DNA of 64,000 nucleotides, taken from Tetrahymena thermophila SB210 (Eukaryota > Ciliophora > Oligohymenophorea > Hymenostomatida > Tetrahymenidae). The stretch covers positions 1,984,001 to 2,048,000 of the forward strand of contig NW_002476434.1 in the NCBI RefSeq assembly GCF_000189635.1. Direction: 5' to 3'. The position numbers and the translations under genes are program-made. This document shows positions 49,566-61,427 of this stretch, piece after piece (the first letter of the stretch is position 1; each line of letters starts with the position of its first letter). Under the pieces are notes generated by a model. That model did not search any database, had not been told where the DNA came from, and saw only the letters and a program-made list of their open reading frames with translations.

Positions 49566-49957
49566 ATGGATACCAATACTCTTCATTATGTTGATTTTAC
49601 ATTATAAAAATAATAAACCCCTTTGAATATTTTCAATTAAATCCCAGAATTGATAAATTTCTTTAAGGTAAATTTAATAGAATACAAAAATTTTAAATAT
49701 TATTTGTTTTATTCAAACAGGATAATTAATAGACATAAGTCATCTCTGATTATGGACAACATTTTGGAATTATTATTTCATTTGCAAAATTGTAAAATAA
49801 TAATGAAAATTTTAATCATTTGAATCTACTAGAAACACAATTTGAAATCTTTAGATAATATCAATCTTTTTCATAAGATATTTTAGTTTTTGACGATATT
49901 TCATTTTATAACTTTGATTCAGTTTAAATAAAAGTAAAAGAATTATAGTATTTATGA
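49566..49957 (+). CDS. Gene-like unit B: short paralogue of unit A (113 aa)
   Basis: Exon 1 is 49566-49667 and exon 2 is 49721-49957, joined in phase by a 53 bp intron (GTAAAT...AACAG). It starts MDTNTLHYVDFTLQKQQTPL. Exon 2 contains QHFGIIISFAKLQNNNENFN, which parallels QINGIIIFALSELSNSSNFI of unit A. The next words YENENI... after the TGA resemble ENETF of unit A. The unit therefore looks like a truncated or shortened paralogue lacking the Cys cluster. It is followed at 50041 by the same tail repeat as unit A. Function unknown. Confidence 0.55.
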
Positions 49958-50040
49958 AAATGAAAACATTTAAGAAAATATAATTGAAGAAAATTATGAA
50001 TGAAGTAAAGAAATAACAATGAAAAAAATAGGTGAAGATG

Positions 50041-50480
50041 ATTATTGAAGTTATAATTTATTAATGGAAATTATAAAATTTAAAAGTAATAAATAATAAT
50101 TCTTTTTAAGATAAGTTCTTAATGATTAATTAAATTTATTTGATTGTTTTAAAGTTTATTTTAATTTTAAATAAGTTATTAAAGTAATTATCTTAAGAAT
50201 CAAATCTTTTGGATATTTTATCTTAAAATTCATGTTTATAATAAACTTATATTAAAAATCAAAATTAATCACATTAAAATGTTATTAGAATAGAATAAAC
50301 ATAATAATTTAACTTAAAAATTAATTTGTCAAAATCATTTAAAAGTATATTCTTAATATTCAAATAAATTTCATCTTTATAATAAAAATTATCTTAAAAA
50401 TCAAATCATTTGGAAACATAATCTTAATTCTCAATTAAATTTTATCTTTATAATAAATTTATATCAAAAATAATAAGTTT
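50041..50480 (+). repeat. Tail repeat copy 2
   Basis: A diverged direct copy of 47624-48085, with the same order of internal ~70 bp units and the same start. Differences are scattered substitutions and small indels, which suggests an old duplication. It sits directly downstream of unit B. Confidence 0.75.
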
Positions 50481-51204
50481 TCAAAATTAATGTAACCAAA
50501 TTAATTTATCTATAAAAATTCAATTAATACTATTAAAAATGTATTAAAATGTTATTTCATTTGTTTTGAGAAGAATATAATTAATAGAATAATTTAACAC
50601 TAAAATTAAATAAAATAATAATTATATTTTATATAGAGGTAGTTGGTAGTTCAGTAGTTGAGTAGTGGGGAGGGTACAAAACAAAATTTTTGTATGAAAA
50701 TATAAAAATTAAAATTTTTTTATTACATGCAATGCTTTTCAATTGATGATGTCACAAAATCATAATATATATTTTAATACTTACTCAAATAATTTAATTA
50801 TTAAATTGCATTTAAAAAATTTTAAATAATATGTCTATTAAATTGTTTGAATGACTAAAATCATAGTAATCTAATAACTTTTATTGTTTACAAAATAAAG
50901 TGTTTCATTTTTAGTTTGCTTATAAAAATCTAAATCCTAAATAAAAAATAAAAGTAAAAGAAAAAACTAAATATTCTAGGACTTTTAGAAACGATAAGAA
51001 AATTTCTTATCGCAAATGACAGAAATAGAAAGAAATCTGAGGAAATTGTAAGTAATAAACAGAAATGGTCGTAATAGTTAAGCAATTTTTTTTTATCTAG
51101 GAAGTTCATATCTTTAAAAGGTTTATTAAATTTATAGTGTGTTTTAAATAAATATTGAATTTAATTAAATAAATTAAAATTTTCAGACTAATTAAAGAGT
51201 AAAA
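50481..51204. other. Intergenic with an isolated G/T-rich patch
   Basis: AT-rich except for about 40 bp at 50636-50674, rich in G and T. This patch contains TAGTTCAGTAG, a perfect fit to the tRNA A-box consensus TRGYNNARNNG. No B box or tRNA fold follows. Confidence 0.45.
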
Positions 51205-51411
51205 ATGAGCTAATAAGAAAGCAACGATATTAACTAAAAGCGTGAAAATCCTTTCACTGATAAAGATAATTCAGAAGAATAAATTCAAAAGAAATTAGAA
51301 AAATCAAATGATTCTGAAGGTATTGTTTAGTTAACTGAAAAACCCTCAAAATTTTAATCGCACTTTGTCGTTTAAAAAATTCTAAACTATCTCCCATTTT
51401 TAAATTTCTGA
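51205..51411 (+). CDS. F-box-like ORF ending or interrupted at an in-frame TGA
   Basis: ATG at 51205 starts MSQQESNDINQKRENPFTDK. After a charged stretch it reads FVVQKILNYLPFLNF and then TGA at 51409. The same frame resumes at once with FLQLVCRFQLLNQFN. Put together the spacing LP...LVCR equals that of an F-box (about 40 residues, SKP1 binding in SCF ubiquitin ligases). The frame then stays open to 51850, overlapping the next gene. Either the TGA is read through or recoded, an intron was missed, or this is a decayed gene. Only the first 68 residues are certain as a frame. Confidence 0.4.
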
Positions 51412-51625
51412 TTCTTGCAGCTAGTTTGTAGATTCTAGCTCCTAAATTAATTTAACTTGTTAGGACTATAAATCCAAAATAGAAACATAAACTAAATTTG
51501 TGTTTATAAATAAAGTGATAGGAGCAACTAAATTTCATAATTTTCATTAAAAACTCAAATTTACTTTTAGCTAAAAATCAAAACATCATTAAACTTAACA
51601 AACAACATCTTAAAATAAATTAGGA

Positions 51626-52740
51626 ATGTAAAACAAAAAGGAAATATTCTTGATCACAGGCAACGTAATCAATTAGGATATTACTTTATTTATAAGCAAG
51701 CTTTACATTATATCCGCTATTTTGAAAAACATTCCTTTAACATCAACTTATTTTATTTTTCATAATAGAAAAATAAATTGTTGGAATTCTAACAAATCCT
51801 TGCTAACACTCACCTTGAACTTTCTTCAGCTAATGTTGATTGTAAGCATTGAATTATTTTCTAAGTCTAATTAAGTTTTAAATTTAAAATAGTACCTGAA
51901 CTCCAAGGTAATCCTGAAGAAATCGCCAAAGAAAAAGCCATGATTGCCTTCAAAGAAGTAATTTATTACTCTCTAAAATTGCGAAAATGAATTTTCTAAA
52001 ATGTTATATTTATTCAATAGGCTAAAAAGCCTGTCATTGTAGAAGATACCTCCTTATGCTTTAATGCTTTCAATGGTCTACCTGGTCCTTACATGTAATT
52101 GATTTTAATATAAACATTTTAAAGATGAATAAAAATAGTTTTAAGAAAAGTTTTAAAGATAAAAATAAAAAAAATAAATAGTGTTAGCTCCTTTATAGCA
52201 ATTAAATACTTAATTTAGTCAGTAGATAAAGATATTCTTTGTTTATATCTTGATAAATTTTATTAAAAACTGAATATTTAACAGCATAAAATAAAATCTA
52301 ATTATTTATTTATAATTTTAGTAAATGGTTCTTGTAAGAACTCAAGCCTGCCGGTTTACATAAAATGCTTGCTGGATTTGAAGATAAAACTGGTTATGCT
52401 TAATGCATTATTACTTACATGAGTGAAGAACTTAAGGAACCTGTTTGCTTTGTTGGCAGAACTCCTGTAAATTGATTTTTATAAATAAAATTTATCTGAA
52501 TTTTCATTTTTCTATCAAGGGAACTATCGTTGAACCCAGAGGTCCTTAAAATTTCGGATGGTAATAACAATTGTTAAACTCTTATTTTCTAAATAATTAA
52601 AAATAAATATTAATAGGGATCCTATTTTCTAACCTGATGGTTATGATTAGACCTATGCTGAATTACCCAAGGAAGAAAAGAACAAGATTTCTCACAGATT
52701 TAGAGCTATCGATAAGATGGTTGAATACTTCAAATAATGA
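51626..52740 (+). CDS. Inosine triphosphate pyrophosphatase (ITPase/HAM1)
   Basis: Hydrolyses ITP, dITP and XTP to the monophosphate plus pyrophosphate, cleaning the nucleotide pool. Seven exons in phase: 51626-51664, 51769-51841, 51893-51957, 52021-52094, 52322-52466, 52520-52560 and 52617-52740. They give 187 codons (human ITPA 194 aa). Motifs: IFLITGN|KNKLLEFQQIL (phosphate loop), VDLPELQGNPEEIAKEKA, PVIVEDTSLCFNAFNGLPGP (metal Glu/Asp), FVGRTPGTIVEPRG, GWDPIFQPDGYDQTYAEL and SHRFRAIDKMVEYF. The start gives the normal N-terminus. All catalytic residues are visible. It is the cleanest housekeeping gene in the window. Confidence 0.95.
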
Positions 52741-53076
52741 ATAATATTTATAAGATAATTTAAAATAATAATAAATTTTATGCATTTATTTGTAAAATGT
52801 TTTAATTTTTATTAATTAATAACTAAAATAATAATAATCACATCAAATTTTTTTCTCTCTTAATTTGAAAAATTCTATATAAGATAAGCTCCTATTGAAT
52901 ATTTTTGTATTTTTACTAAATGCTTAAAAGATAAACATGTATGTATTTATTTATTCATGTTTAAAGATATTTATTTAGGAATTTTACAATATCAAAATTT
53001 ATATCAAGAAAATTTTACATTGGTCATCAAAAATTTCTTCTTTGATTTAATTTATTAGGGAAATTAATAGTATTAA
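52741..53076. other. Short AT-rich spacer between same-strand genes
   Basis: No element recognised. Confidence 0.5.
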
Positions 53077-54357
53077 ATGAGCTAAGAAATAAGTTAGCAA
53101 TAAGATATTCTTACAATGGCTGTTGAAGCAAACGCAAGTATTGCAATTTAATCAGGTTTAGCGTTAGCACAAAAGGCAATTCAACTTGAGCAGGAAAAAA
53201 ACTGTGAAGCCTTGGCTATTGATTTTTTTAAGAAAGCTATCATCATTTTAGAATAAGAAATAATTTACTGCAAAGGCTAGTTTTAAACTGTCCTTCAAAC
53301 TTTGATTTTTAGCTACTAAAATAGGTGCAAATCTCTTTCGTTATAAAAGTAAAAGAGAGAACTAATTGAAATGGAGAATCATTTGGAAACTTTCGATATC
53401 ATGGACCCATACAGCATTTATCCAATAAAAAAATCTGACTTATTAAATATAGAGGGAGATAGTAGATTTAATCCTTTTCTTTGCTATTAATAAGGAGCTA
53501 ACAGCTAACAAATTTCTTTAGAAACTCTATTAAATGTTGTAGAAGAGTTTGAAAAGATAGAAATGAATATAAAACTACTCTTTACCAGTATGCATTAAGG
53601 AGTATAATTAACTAAGAGACTATTTATTACTCCTTTGATATGGTATATGCCAATAGAAGAAACAGAAATACTTAAAGAAAAACAAGCTGTTATGCATGAA
53701 TTAGGTTATAATATTGAATAAATCTTAGTTATGAATAAGTATAGTCCGAGCTATGAGTTTTTTGGTAGTGTAAAGTCATTGCGTGAATATTGTTAGAGTG
53801 TTTATAAAAATAAAAAATACTTAATAGAAGAAAATATACAATTTTTAAACCCTAATAAAAATTCTAATAGTAATCCCAACAGCTAAAATAACCAGATTAA
53901 TGGCAACATCGTTAACAATAATGCCAATAGTAGTAGCAGTAATAATATAAGCTTACTTTCTAATGATCAGCTTGGATCAAACTAACAAAATACTTTACAA
54001 TCTAAACTTAACAATAAGTTTGACCAATATAAAAACACATTCTTAAAAAAGTTTAAGAAGATTTTAAAAACAGAAAATGAAGAAAAGCAATAAATAGACT
54101 ATTACCACTGTATATTTGATTTACTTAAAAATATGTGTCTCTTTTTTTATCTATTATAAAATTCTTATTCTCTAAATCTACATACACAAAACACTACTGC
54201 AAACGAGAACGAAATCAACTTGTAAATAAACAAATTTAAAAAAGATAGATAATTCATTTATATTTTTATAAGAGAATTCGTGATAAAAATAATTCTAAAT
54301 GACCTCTACGTAAAATACAATCAATATATAAGCTATTCAAAAAAAAAGTAATCCTGA
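53077..54357 (+). CDS. Protein with N-terminal MIT-like helical domain (426 aa)
   Basis: One exon of 427 codons. Residues ~20-70 (GLALAQKAIQLEQEKNCEAL then AIDFFKKAIIILEQEI) have the two-to-three-helix pattern of MIT domains, which bind ESCRT-III tails or microtubule-linked proteins in VPS4, spastin and relatives. No AAA ATPase or other catalytic domain follows. The middle part (LLNVVEEFEKIEMNIKLLFT, PLIWYMPIEETEILKEKQAV) is unassigned. An Asn/Ser-rich spacer lies at about 265-320 (NSNSNPNSQNNQINGN), then a helical C-terminus. The MIT call rests on pattern alone; a TPR-like helix pair is the alternative. Confidence 0.7.
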
Positions 54358-55497
54358 AAATTATTTTAATATTATTGTGTAAATAATAAATATTTGTTTG
54401 AGTTAATATATAATTAATTATTAAAATCTTTTTTTTAATATTTAATTACTCAAAATAATTACTTAAAAATTAATATCATCTACATTATTTTAAATTGCAT
54501 TAGATTTTTATGGTTTTTATCATTATTACTTCAAGAGATCAGTTACTATTATTTTTGTAAGTAATTCTGATTGAAATTTTTATATATTTATGAATACTAT
54601 TTTTATTTATTTACTCTTTTATATATTAGTTAAGATTTGGTAATTTGATTAGAAACTTTTGGTGAAAACCAATTATTATTATTATTAAAATCTCAAGTAA
54701 GATTTTAGGATCTAATACTTCTTTGAAACAAAATTAATAATTTAATTTAAAATTGAATAAATTATTATAAACATGATTTAGACTCAAATTTAATATGGTT
54801 GTTCATTAAAAGGATATTTTATTAATCTATTGTAGAAATTTTTCTGTATTTTAGGAGTTTTTAAATAGGAGTTTTTAGAATTAATTATATTTAAAAAGGA
54901 AGATTTAAATTTTTTAATATTTTAGAGGTGCATTTAATAAAGTTAATTCAAATCGCAGTTGTTTCGAATCAAAAATTAGATTAAGGCACAATCACAAAAG
55001 GATTCTTTTTTTTACCTAAAAATAAAAAGAAGTCATAACGAATAATTAAAATAAGAGTAAATTACTTTGCTAATAGATAAAAAAAGAAGTAAAAAATAGT
55101 AATACTGTTTGTTATTTTATATATACTTCATTTAGATAAACAAATAATTGGATAGATTATTTAATTTGTAATAATTAATTAATAAAACAAGAAAAAGCTT
55201 TCAAATTCATCATAACACACATAAATTAACACTATCAAGCAAAATACTTAAAACAACTAAAACAGCAAGCTAAATTATAAAGTAATTATGTTACTAAAAA
55301 TTTTAAACCTATTTTAGTTTTTTTTCACCTTAGAAGTTATATTTTGTATTTAATATGGAAATGATTTTCTACAAGTTTATTTTATGCAGCAGGAATTACA
55401 TTTGATATGCAGCCTTATTTAACTACTTTTAGATTGAAAATAATCTTCAATTTTGAAATTTTGAACTAGTTTTACAATTTAATTTATTAATATAAGA
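54358..55497. other. AT-rich intergenic, no gene seen
   Basis: It contains short plus-strand coding-like words but no frame of length. It is the likely promoter region of the potassium channel. Confidence 0.5.
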
Positions 55498-57902
55498 ATG
55501 CAAGCATTAACTGCTGCCAAGCAAAGTAAAAAGAGTAGCAATATTCCTTTAGCGGTTCCAAGAGGTGGTGGATTACCTATTAATCCGTTCGCAGGTCACT
55601 CAAAAAAAAAGAGCTAGTCAAAAAAAACATTTGAATAAATACCTAACTTTGATGAGGTTAAACCTTAATAAACTGAAGAGAATAATCACCGATTGGATAC
55701 TTAGAATAAAGAGCTATTGTATTTAGACACTGAGCAAGCAGAAATCTTAAATACACAATCTAAAGAAGATGATGCTATGAATCATCATGTATAGAAAAAG
55801 TAAACATTATAAAATATAATAGAAGACGAAGATGATGGCGATAATTCGGTTGGAGGTTTTGAAGATGGTAGAAAAACAAAAGCTTATTATGCAAGATTTT
55901 TACTTATTGACCAAGCAGTTTCATCGTTTTCCTTTTTGTCTATAGTTATTGCAGTTTTAGAGTATGATCTAGAATTTGAGGAAAAAGATGAATTTACAGC
56001 TAAAGCCATGCTTTGGATGACTTTTATATTAACTTTAGGTAAATTAACTCAATCAATTTAAAAATAACAGAAAGTACAAAAAAGGAAAATCCACAAATAT
56101 GATAAAAAAACAGCTAATTAACTATAAAATAATATAGAATGATATCATATTTTAAGCTATTTTAAATTTACTACAGCACATAAAGACATTTGGTTTTGTT
56201 TCTTTATTTTATGAGTTTCAGTGCTTAAATAATTTCATCTTAGTACTAAGCCATAGAAATTGATTTTCTATCAATTTAATATAAATTGAAATCAAAAAAA
56301 AATCAAAAAAGTTTAACAAAATTTTTTAACTTTTTTAAATTACTTTACTTCTTATTCGAATAAAGATTTTATTTATCATTTGAAAAATCACTTAGAGTAC
56401 TAAAATATGTTTAACTTATTTTATATTTTTTCATTGTAACCTTATTTGATAATTCTATAATTTAACAAATATTTTTAAAAAAGGTATGATTTTGCTCACT
56501 ATTGTAAGATTTTAAGCTAAGCTTGAATGGCTTAAAACTAGAAAAGTTATTTCACAGAAATCTAATTTGATTACATCTGGATTTTTTAAGTGGATGTTTA
56601 TTGAAATAGTTGTCAGTGCAGTGCATCCTATGCCATGGACATGGTAAATCCGTCTATCTTTTTTCAATGAGCCTACTTAGGGTGATGCTTACTATCATTT
56701 AAATGAAATTTTATTGCTAATTATGCTTCTTCGTGTTTTATTGATAGTTAGAACGCTTTTAATGATGTCAGTTTGGTACAATAATAGAACATAGAGGGTT
56801 TGCAGTATGTATGCATGTGAAGCTGACTACTTATTTGTAATTAAATGCATCATGGAAACTCAGCCTTATATATTAATTACGAGTGCAATGGTTATTTCTA
56901 TCTTTTATTTTGGTTACATGATAAGAATTTGTGAAGCTCCCTTATATAGGTAAATTTATTACTTTAAATTTTAAAATTATAAATATTTTTTTTAAAATAA
57001 AAAGAAATCAGCAAGATGGATAACTCCTATTTTATAGTTTCTGGAATTGTATGTGGAATATAATTGTAACGATGACTACTGTAGGTTATGGTGATTACTA
57101 TGCTAGAACTCACTTAGGAAGATTTATTATCTTCTTTGTCTGTATTTGGGGTGTTTTTATAGTATCTATGATGGTTATCACATTAAGTAACACCTTGAAT
57201 ATAACAACCCTTGAAAAAAAGGCTATAGCAGTTCTATAAAGATTACATTTGAAAGGTTAAATGAAGCATCATGCAGCACACATTTTGACCTTGTTAGCCA
57301 AAATAGGCTTAGCAAACCGTAAAGGAAAATTTGAAGGATAATTTAAAAAACAGTAAATTATTTAATTTAATTATTATAAAAATATTTAATTAACTCTGAA
57401 ATTTTTAATAGAACTTAAATTAGACTGAGAAAGGCTTTGAATGAATTTAAGATAGCTCAAAGATAATATAGAAGCATAGGAGATGAAAATATTAGTGAAG
57501 AAATGGTAATTTTTTATTAGATTAAATATGATCTAAAAGAAATTTTAAAATAAATAGGGAAGATAATTTGATTTTTTAAGAGAGGATTTAAAAGAAATAT
57601 AAAAAAAGTAGAATGCTTTGCTGGAGACAAATATTTAACTTATGTAACACTTGAAGTTGGATTAACAATAAATAGAATATTATGCCAAAAATCTTACAAG
57701 AAGCTCATTCTAACAATTAATAGTACCAAAGGATGATAAAAATATGGAAACAAGTGCTGCTAAAAATGTTTAAAATGGAACTCCAAACATAATTGTTACT
57801 CAAAATTCAGTAGCTAAACAAAAAATTAAAAATAATATAAAAAGCATAGACGAAAATATGGATGAAAAAGAAGAAGCAATCAATGTTTTCCAGTAAGATT
57901 GA
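55498..57902 (+). CDS. SK-type (calmodulin-gated) potassium channel subunit
   Basis: Five exons in phase: 55498-56038, 56484-56949, 57005-57352, 57412-57505 and 57558-57902, 598 codons. A ~150-residue acidic N-terminus precedes S1 (SSFSFLSIVIAVLEYDLEF), S2 (MLWMTFILTLGMILLTIVRF), S3 (WMFIEIVVSAVHPMPW), S4 (LLLIMLLRVLLIVRTLLMM, few basic residues as in SK channels), S5 (ILITSAMVISIFYFGYMIRI), the pore NIIVTMTTVGYGD (filter GYGD, residues 363-366) and S6 (FIIFFVCIWGVFIVSMMVI). After S6 a basic helix KHHAAHILTLLAKIGLANRK matches the calmodulin-binding region of SK channels. A coiled coil follows (FDFLREDLKEIQKKQNALLE). Ca-activated K currents in ciliates control swimming; that role here is inference. 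Confidence 0.9.
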
Positions 57903-58558
57903 AATGAAAAATATTTTCATCAAAAAAATTTTTGTCTTTTCGTTCATCTTTTTAGATATTTTGAAAAGATAATTTATTTAATTAGGATATTTATAGATAG
58001 ATATTAGTAAAGGTGATATTAGTTGGATATTTTAACATGATCAAAACAAAAATTTATAAAAAAGAATTCTTCTAAACACAAATTCATATTAAAATACTAA
58101 CTAAAATGTATATTTAATCACTAATTTTTCAATTATATCAATGAGAGAGAATGAATAACTTAAAAAATACCTTGTATTAATATAATAATTTTAGTTCAGC
58201 ATACAATTTATCAATTAATTTTCATACAAATTTGTATTTATTTTATCATATAACCAACTAGATAATTAATTTAATTTATTAATCCTTTCAAATAGTAATT
58301 TTTTGTATAAATATTTTTTTTTTAGTTTTAATTATTTGGAATTTTCTTTTTTTGGTAAAATTTCATTTGAAATAATAATTTGTTTATTTTTGTATAAATA
58401 TTTTGTATAAATGAATTATTTTAGTTTTCAATAACAGAAAACTAATATGTTATATGAATTTCATTATAAAATAATTATTTTGTAATAATTCATTTATTAT
58501 TTCATAGATTTGTTTGTTTGTTTTTTTGTCTTTATTTCAAATAAAATTTTTATTTTTA
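57903..58558. other. Convergent intergenic region
   Basis: T-rich on the plus strand, no gene seen. It is the 3' flank of the channel (+) and of the next gene (-). Confidence 0.5.
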
Positions 58559-59715
58559 TCATTTTTAATTTTTGATTTGAATTAATACAAATAAAATTAT
58601 TTGATTGTTAGCTTATCTTACTAGTTCTCAGTATCAAGAGCTTTACAATTAGAATTGCTACTTTTTATTTTAATGTTACTTTGTCTATTCAGAGGAGACT
58701 TAATTTGCATAAAGTTCTCTTTTTTTACTTTTATGTAAACTGATTAAAAAATCTGAAGGAGTTTCTACTAATTTAAATTCAAACATAGCTAAAACTTTCA
58801 AATCTATGCTTTACTTGAATGCTCCACTGAAAGGACCAAATGTTTAACCTTGTTCTTTGAAACTGAATTAAATTCCACTTTTTTTCTCTCCAAAAATACC
58901 TTCAAAACCTCTATAAGTCTTAAATTTTATTTGTTCAACATAGCAGCTATCTATTAAAATATGAAAATAATATTTAACTTTTAAAAAAATTAATTAATTT
59001 TGTTATTGTTATTCCTTAAAATTTTAATGTTTCCCTTTTCTCTTTTACATGAACAAAATTAATTTTTGTATTAGGCTAGGGCTGTAAATTTAATAAAGCC
59101 TATTATGTCATTAAGAGTATAAAAACAGTTTTGTATTAAAAGATAATAAGCTTGAAGAAGTAATAGGAGATTTACAAAATTCCTTTTAATAATTAATTTA
59201 CTTGCTGAACCAGATATCTCAAATAAATAATCATCTTGGAGTATCTCAAAGACTTCTGTGCATACCTTTGTATTAGGTAGAACAAACTATTCTCTTTATA
59301 GATTTCTTGGACTACATTCAGAAATAGCCCTACTCTTTACGCATTTTTAATCTTTTTAAGTAGTTTATTTTATATTATTTTCAGCATAAACACGACTAGA
59401 TTCTCCAGTTATTATAGATCCATCATCTAGCTCATAAGCTACTTCCATATTTAAAATGATATTATCTGTATAAGAAACTTTAATTGCATTTATCTTATTG
59501 AAGTTTTATCCTCTTCCTTTGATTACTTACTAATCATCAAACTAGTTTATCTATTGTATATTTTAATTTGTTGTATTATTTCCTTAGTATGATTTGCTTT
59601 TATCCCTTTATACATTTCCTTCACTTTTACTTGATACAGATCTACTTTACAAATAACCTACTCTAATGAAATCACGGAATTTCTTTATTCTTGGTTAAGA
59701 AGAACTACATCCCAT
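58559..59715 (-). CDS. N-myristoylated protein, possible jacalin-like lectin fold (301 aa)
   Basis: Exon 1 is 59715-59202 and exon 2 is 58950-58559, phase-correct, 302 codons. The N-terminus MGCSSSQPRIKKF is a textbook myristoylation plus palmitoylation signal with basic residues, so it should sit at a membrane. From about residue 70 the text is beta-rich: VIKGRGQNFNKINAIKVSYT, NMEVAYELDDGSIITGES, FEILQDDYLFEISGSA, VEQIKFKTYRGFEGIFGEKK, GQTFGPFSGAF and LKVLAMFEF. This order resembles jacalin-related domains (INxIxVxY, ...FGPFG..., a final strand), with the intron inside. The family call is tentative. A ~250 bp intron contains a further coding-like patch (PNTKINFVHVKEKRETLK) that could be an extra exon. 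Confidence 0.75.
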
Positions 59716-61427
59716 ATTTAGGTTTACCTTTTATTTCTAAATAATTATTAAATAAACAATTATATCGTTTTAATTACTGATTGCAAAAAAACTAAATAAA
59801 CTTTAATAGAAATTAATTGATATGTTGATAACTTTTTTAGTTGATTGATTCTTACAACAAATCTCCTAACTCTTTTTTTTTCAGTAGAAAAGATAAAAAG
59901 AAGACCTTATTTAAAAATTAATGGCTAAAAAATATTTTTACAATTGTTGGATAATAAATATGTATTATCAAAAGCAATTCTTAAATATTAAAAATCTAAA
60001 TTATTTTAAATTCAAGTAGAAACATTTTATTTAATACATTTTTTATTATTATTTTATTTTTAATGTAAAACCTTACAAAATTTAGAAAGTTTTAAATATC
60101 CATTAAATAATTGTTAATGGCTAATTTAAGATTATTTTAAATATTAATTTATTATTTTAGAATGAATAAATTAAAGCAATAAATAAGTATTTAATGTCTG
60201 ATAAAATAATAAAATGAATGAGTTTATTTTAGTTTTAAAAAAATATTTTGATTAATTAATATGCTTAAGATATTTTAAAGTTAACTTTTTTGATGAGAAA
60301 ATTTTATATAAATTTATATAACAAAAACAGACATAAAAAAATAAATAAAAGTCACCTTCTGTATTTTTTAGTTTTTTTAATTTTCAAAATTTCATTAAAA
60401 TATTATTTTTTTACAAATATTTCAACCAACACTACCAGCTACTAATAAGCTTCAATCTAATAAAAATTCTTTACACCATTTTAAAGAAAAAATATACTTA
60501 ATCTTCATACATAATGCTTATTTATTTAAAATATATTTAAATTAACAAAAATTACTAAAACTTCTTATTTTTTACATGTATTTTATAAGATTTTAAATTT
60601 ATTTATAAATAAAAATGTTATTTTACTTTATTTTAACTCTTTTTAAAGACATAAAAAAATAATTTTTCTATTTACTTATAAATCTAAAAACTAGCTTTTA
60701 TTTTAAATAATAAAATGACTAAAAGATCATCAAATTTTAGATGAATCAATGAAATATTTTAATTATTAAATTCAATCAATCACTTCAGTTAATTATAATG
60801 ATTCTTCAATTTCAAATATCTTTTGTAATATTTTAATTACAAATTTTTGATTTTATAAAGTATTTATAAAACAAAAATAGATATTATTCATTAGTTATTT
60901 CCTACTTTTATTTTAATTTTTTCAGTTTTAAGTTTTATTATTATTTTTAAAACACAATTTATTTTCTCAAATTTAACTATATAAAGTATCTCAAATTGTT
61001 TTTATTTTAATTAGCTATTTCAAATTAAAATAAGAAAATAAATCTAATTGATTAAAGATTTTTAAAAACTACAAACATCACATCTTCATTTATATTAATA
61101 TAAAAATAATTAAATAAATAAATACATTTTTCAGGCATTTTTTATTTTAAAATTTTGAGATTTATTATTTTATTCTTACTATTTCCGATCAAAAATATAT
61201 TGACAAGATATATTTGGATTTTTATTTGTTCTCATAAATAATATTAACAATAATAATAAATGATCATATTGGTGAATTCATATCAGATTTCTCAATTTTA
61301 ATTAATAGAAGTATTTATATGATTTATTTATTAAATTCGGAAAGGCTTAATATAAAAACTTATATTAATTTAATAATCTCCTAAAATAATAAAGATTAAA
61401 GTTAAGTAATATTGCTCATTACAAAAA
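59716..61427. other. Long AT-rich intergenic region, divergent promoters
   Basis: It is 1.7 kb between the minus-strand myristoylated protein and the plus-strand hypothetical. Nothing but A/T tracts was recognised on either strand. Confidence 0.5.

Noticed and set aside
45430-50480. Mobile element interpretation of the duplicated units
   Set aside because: No terminal inverted repeats, target-site duplication, or transposase or reverse-transcriptase motif was seen. A segmental duplication of a gene with its 3' flank explains the data with less.
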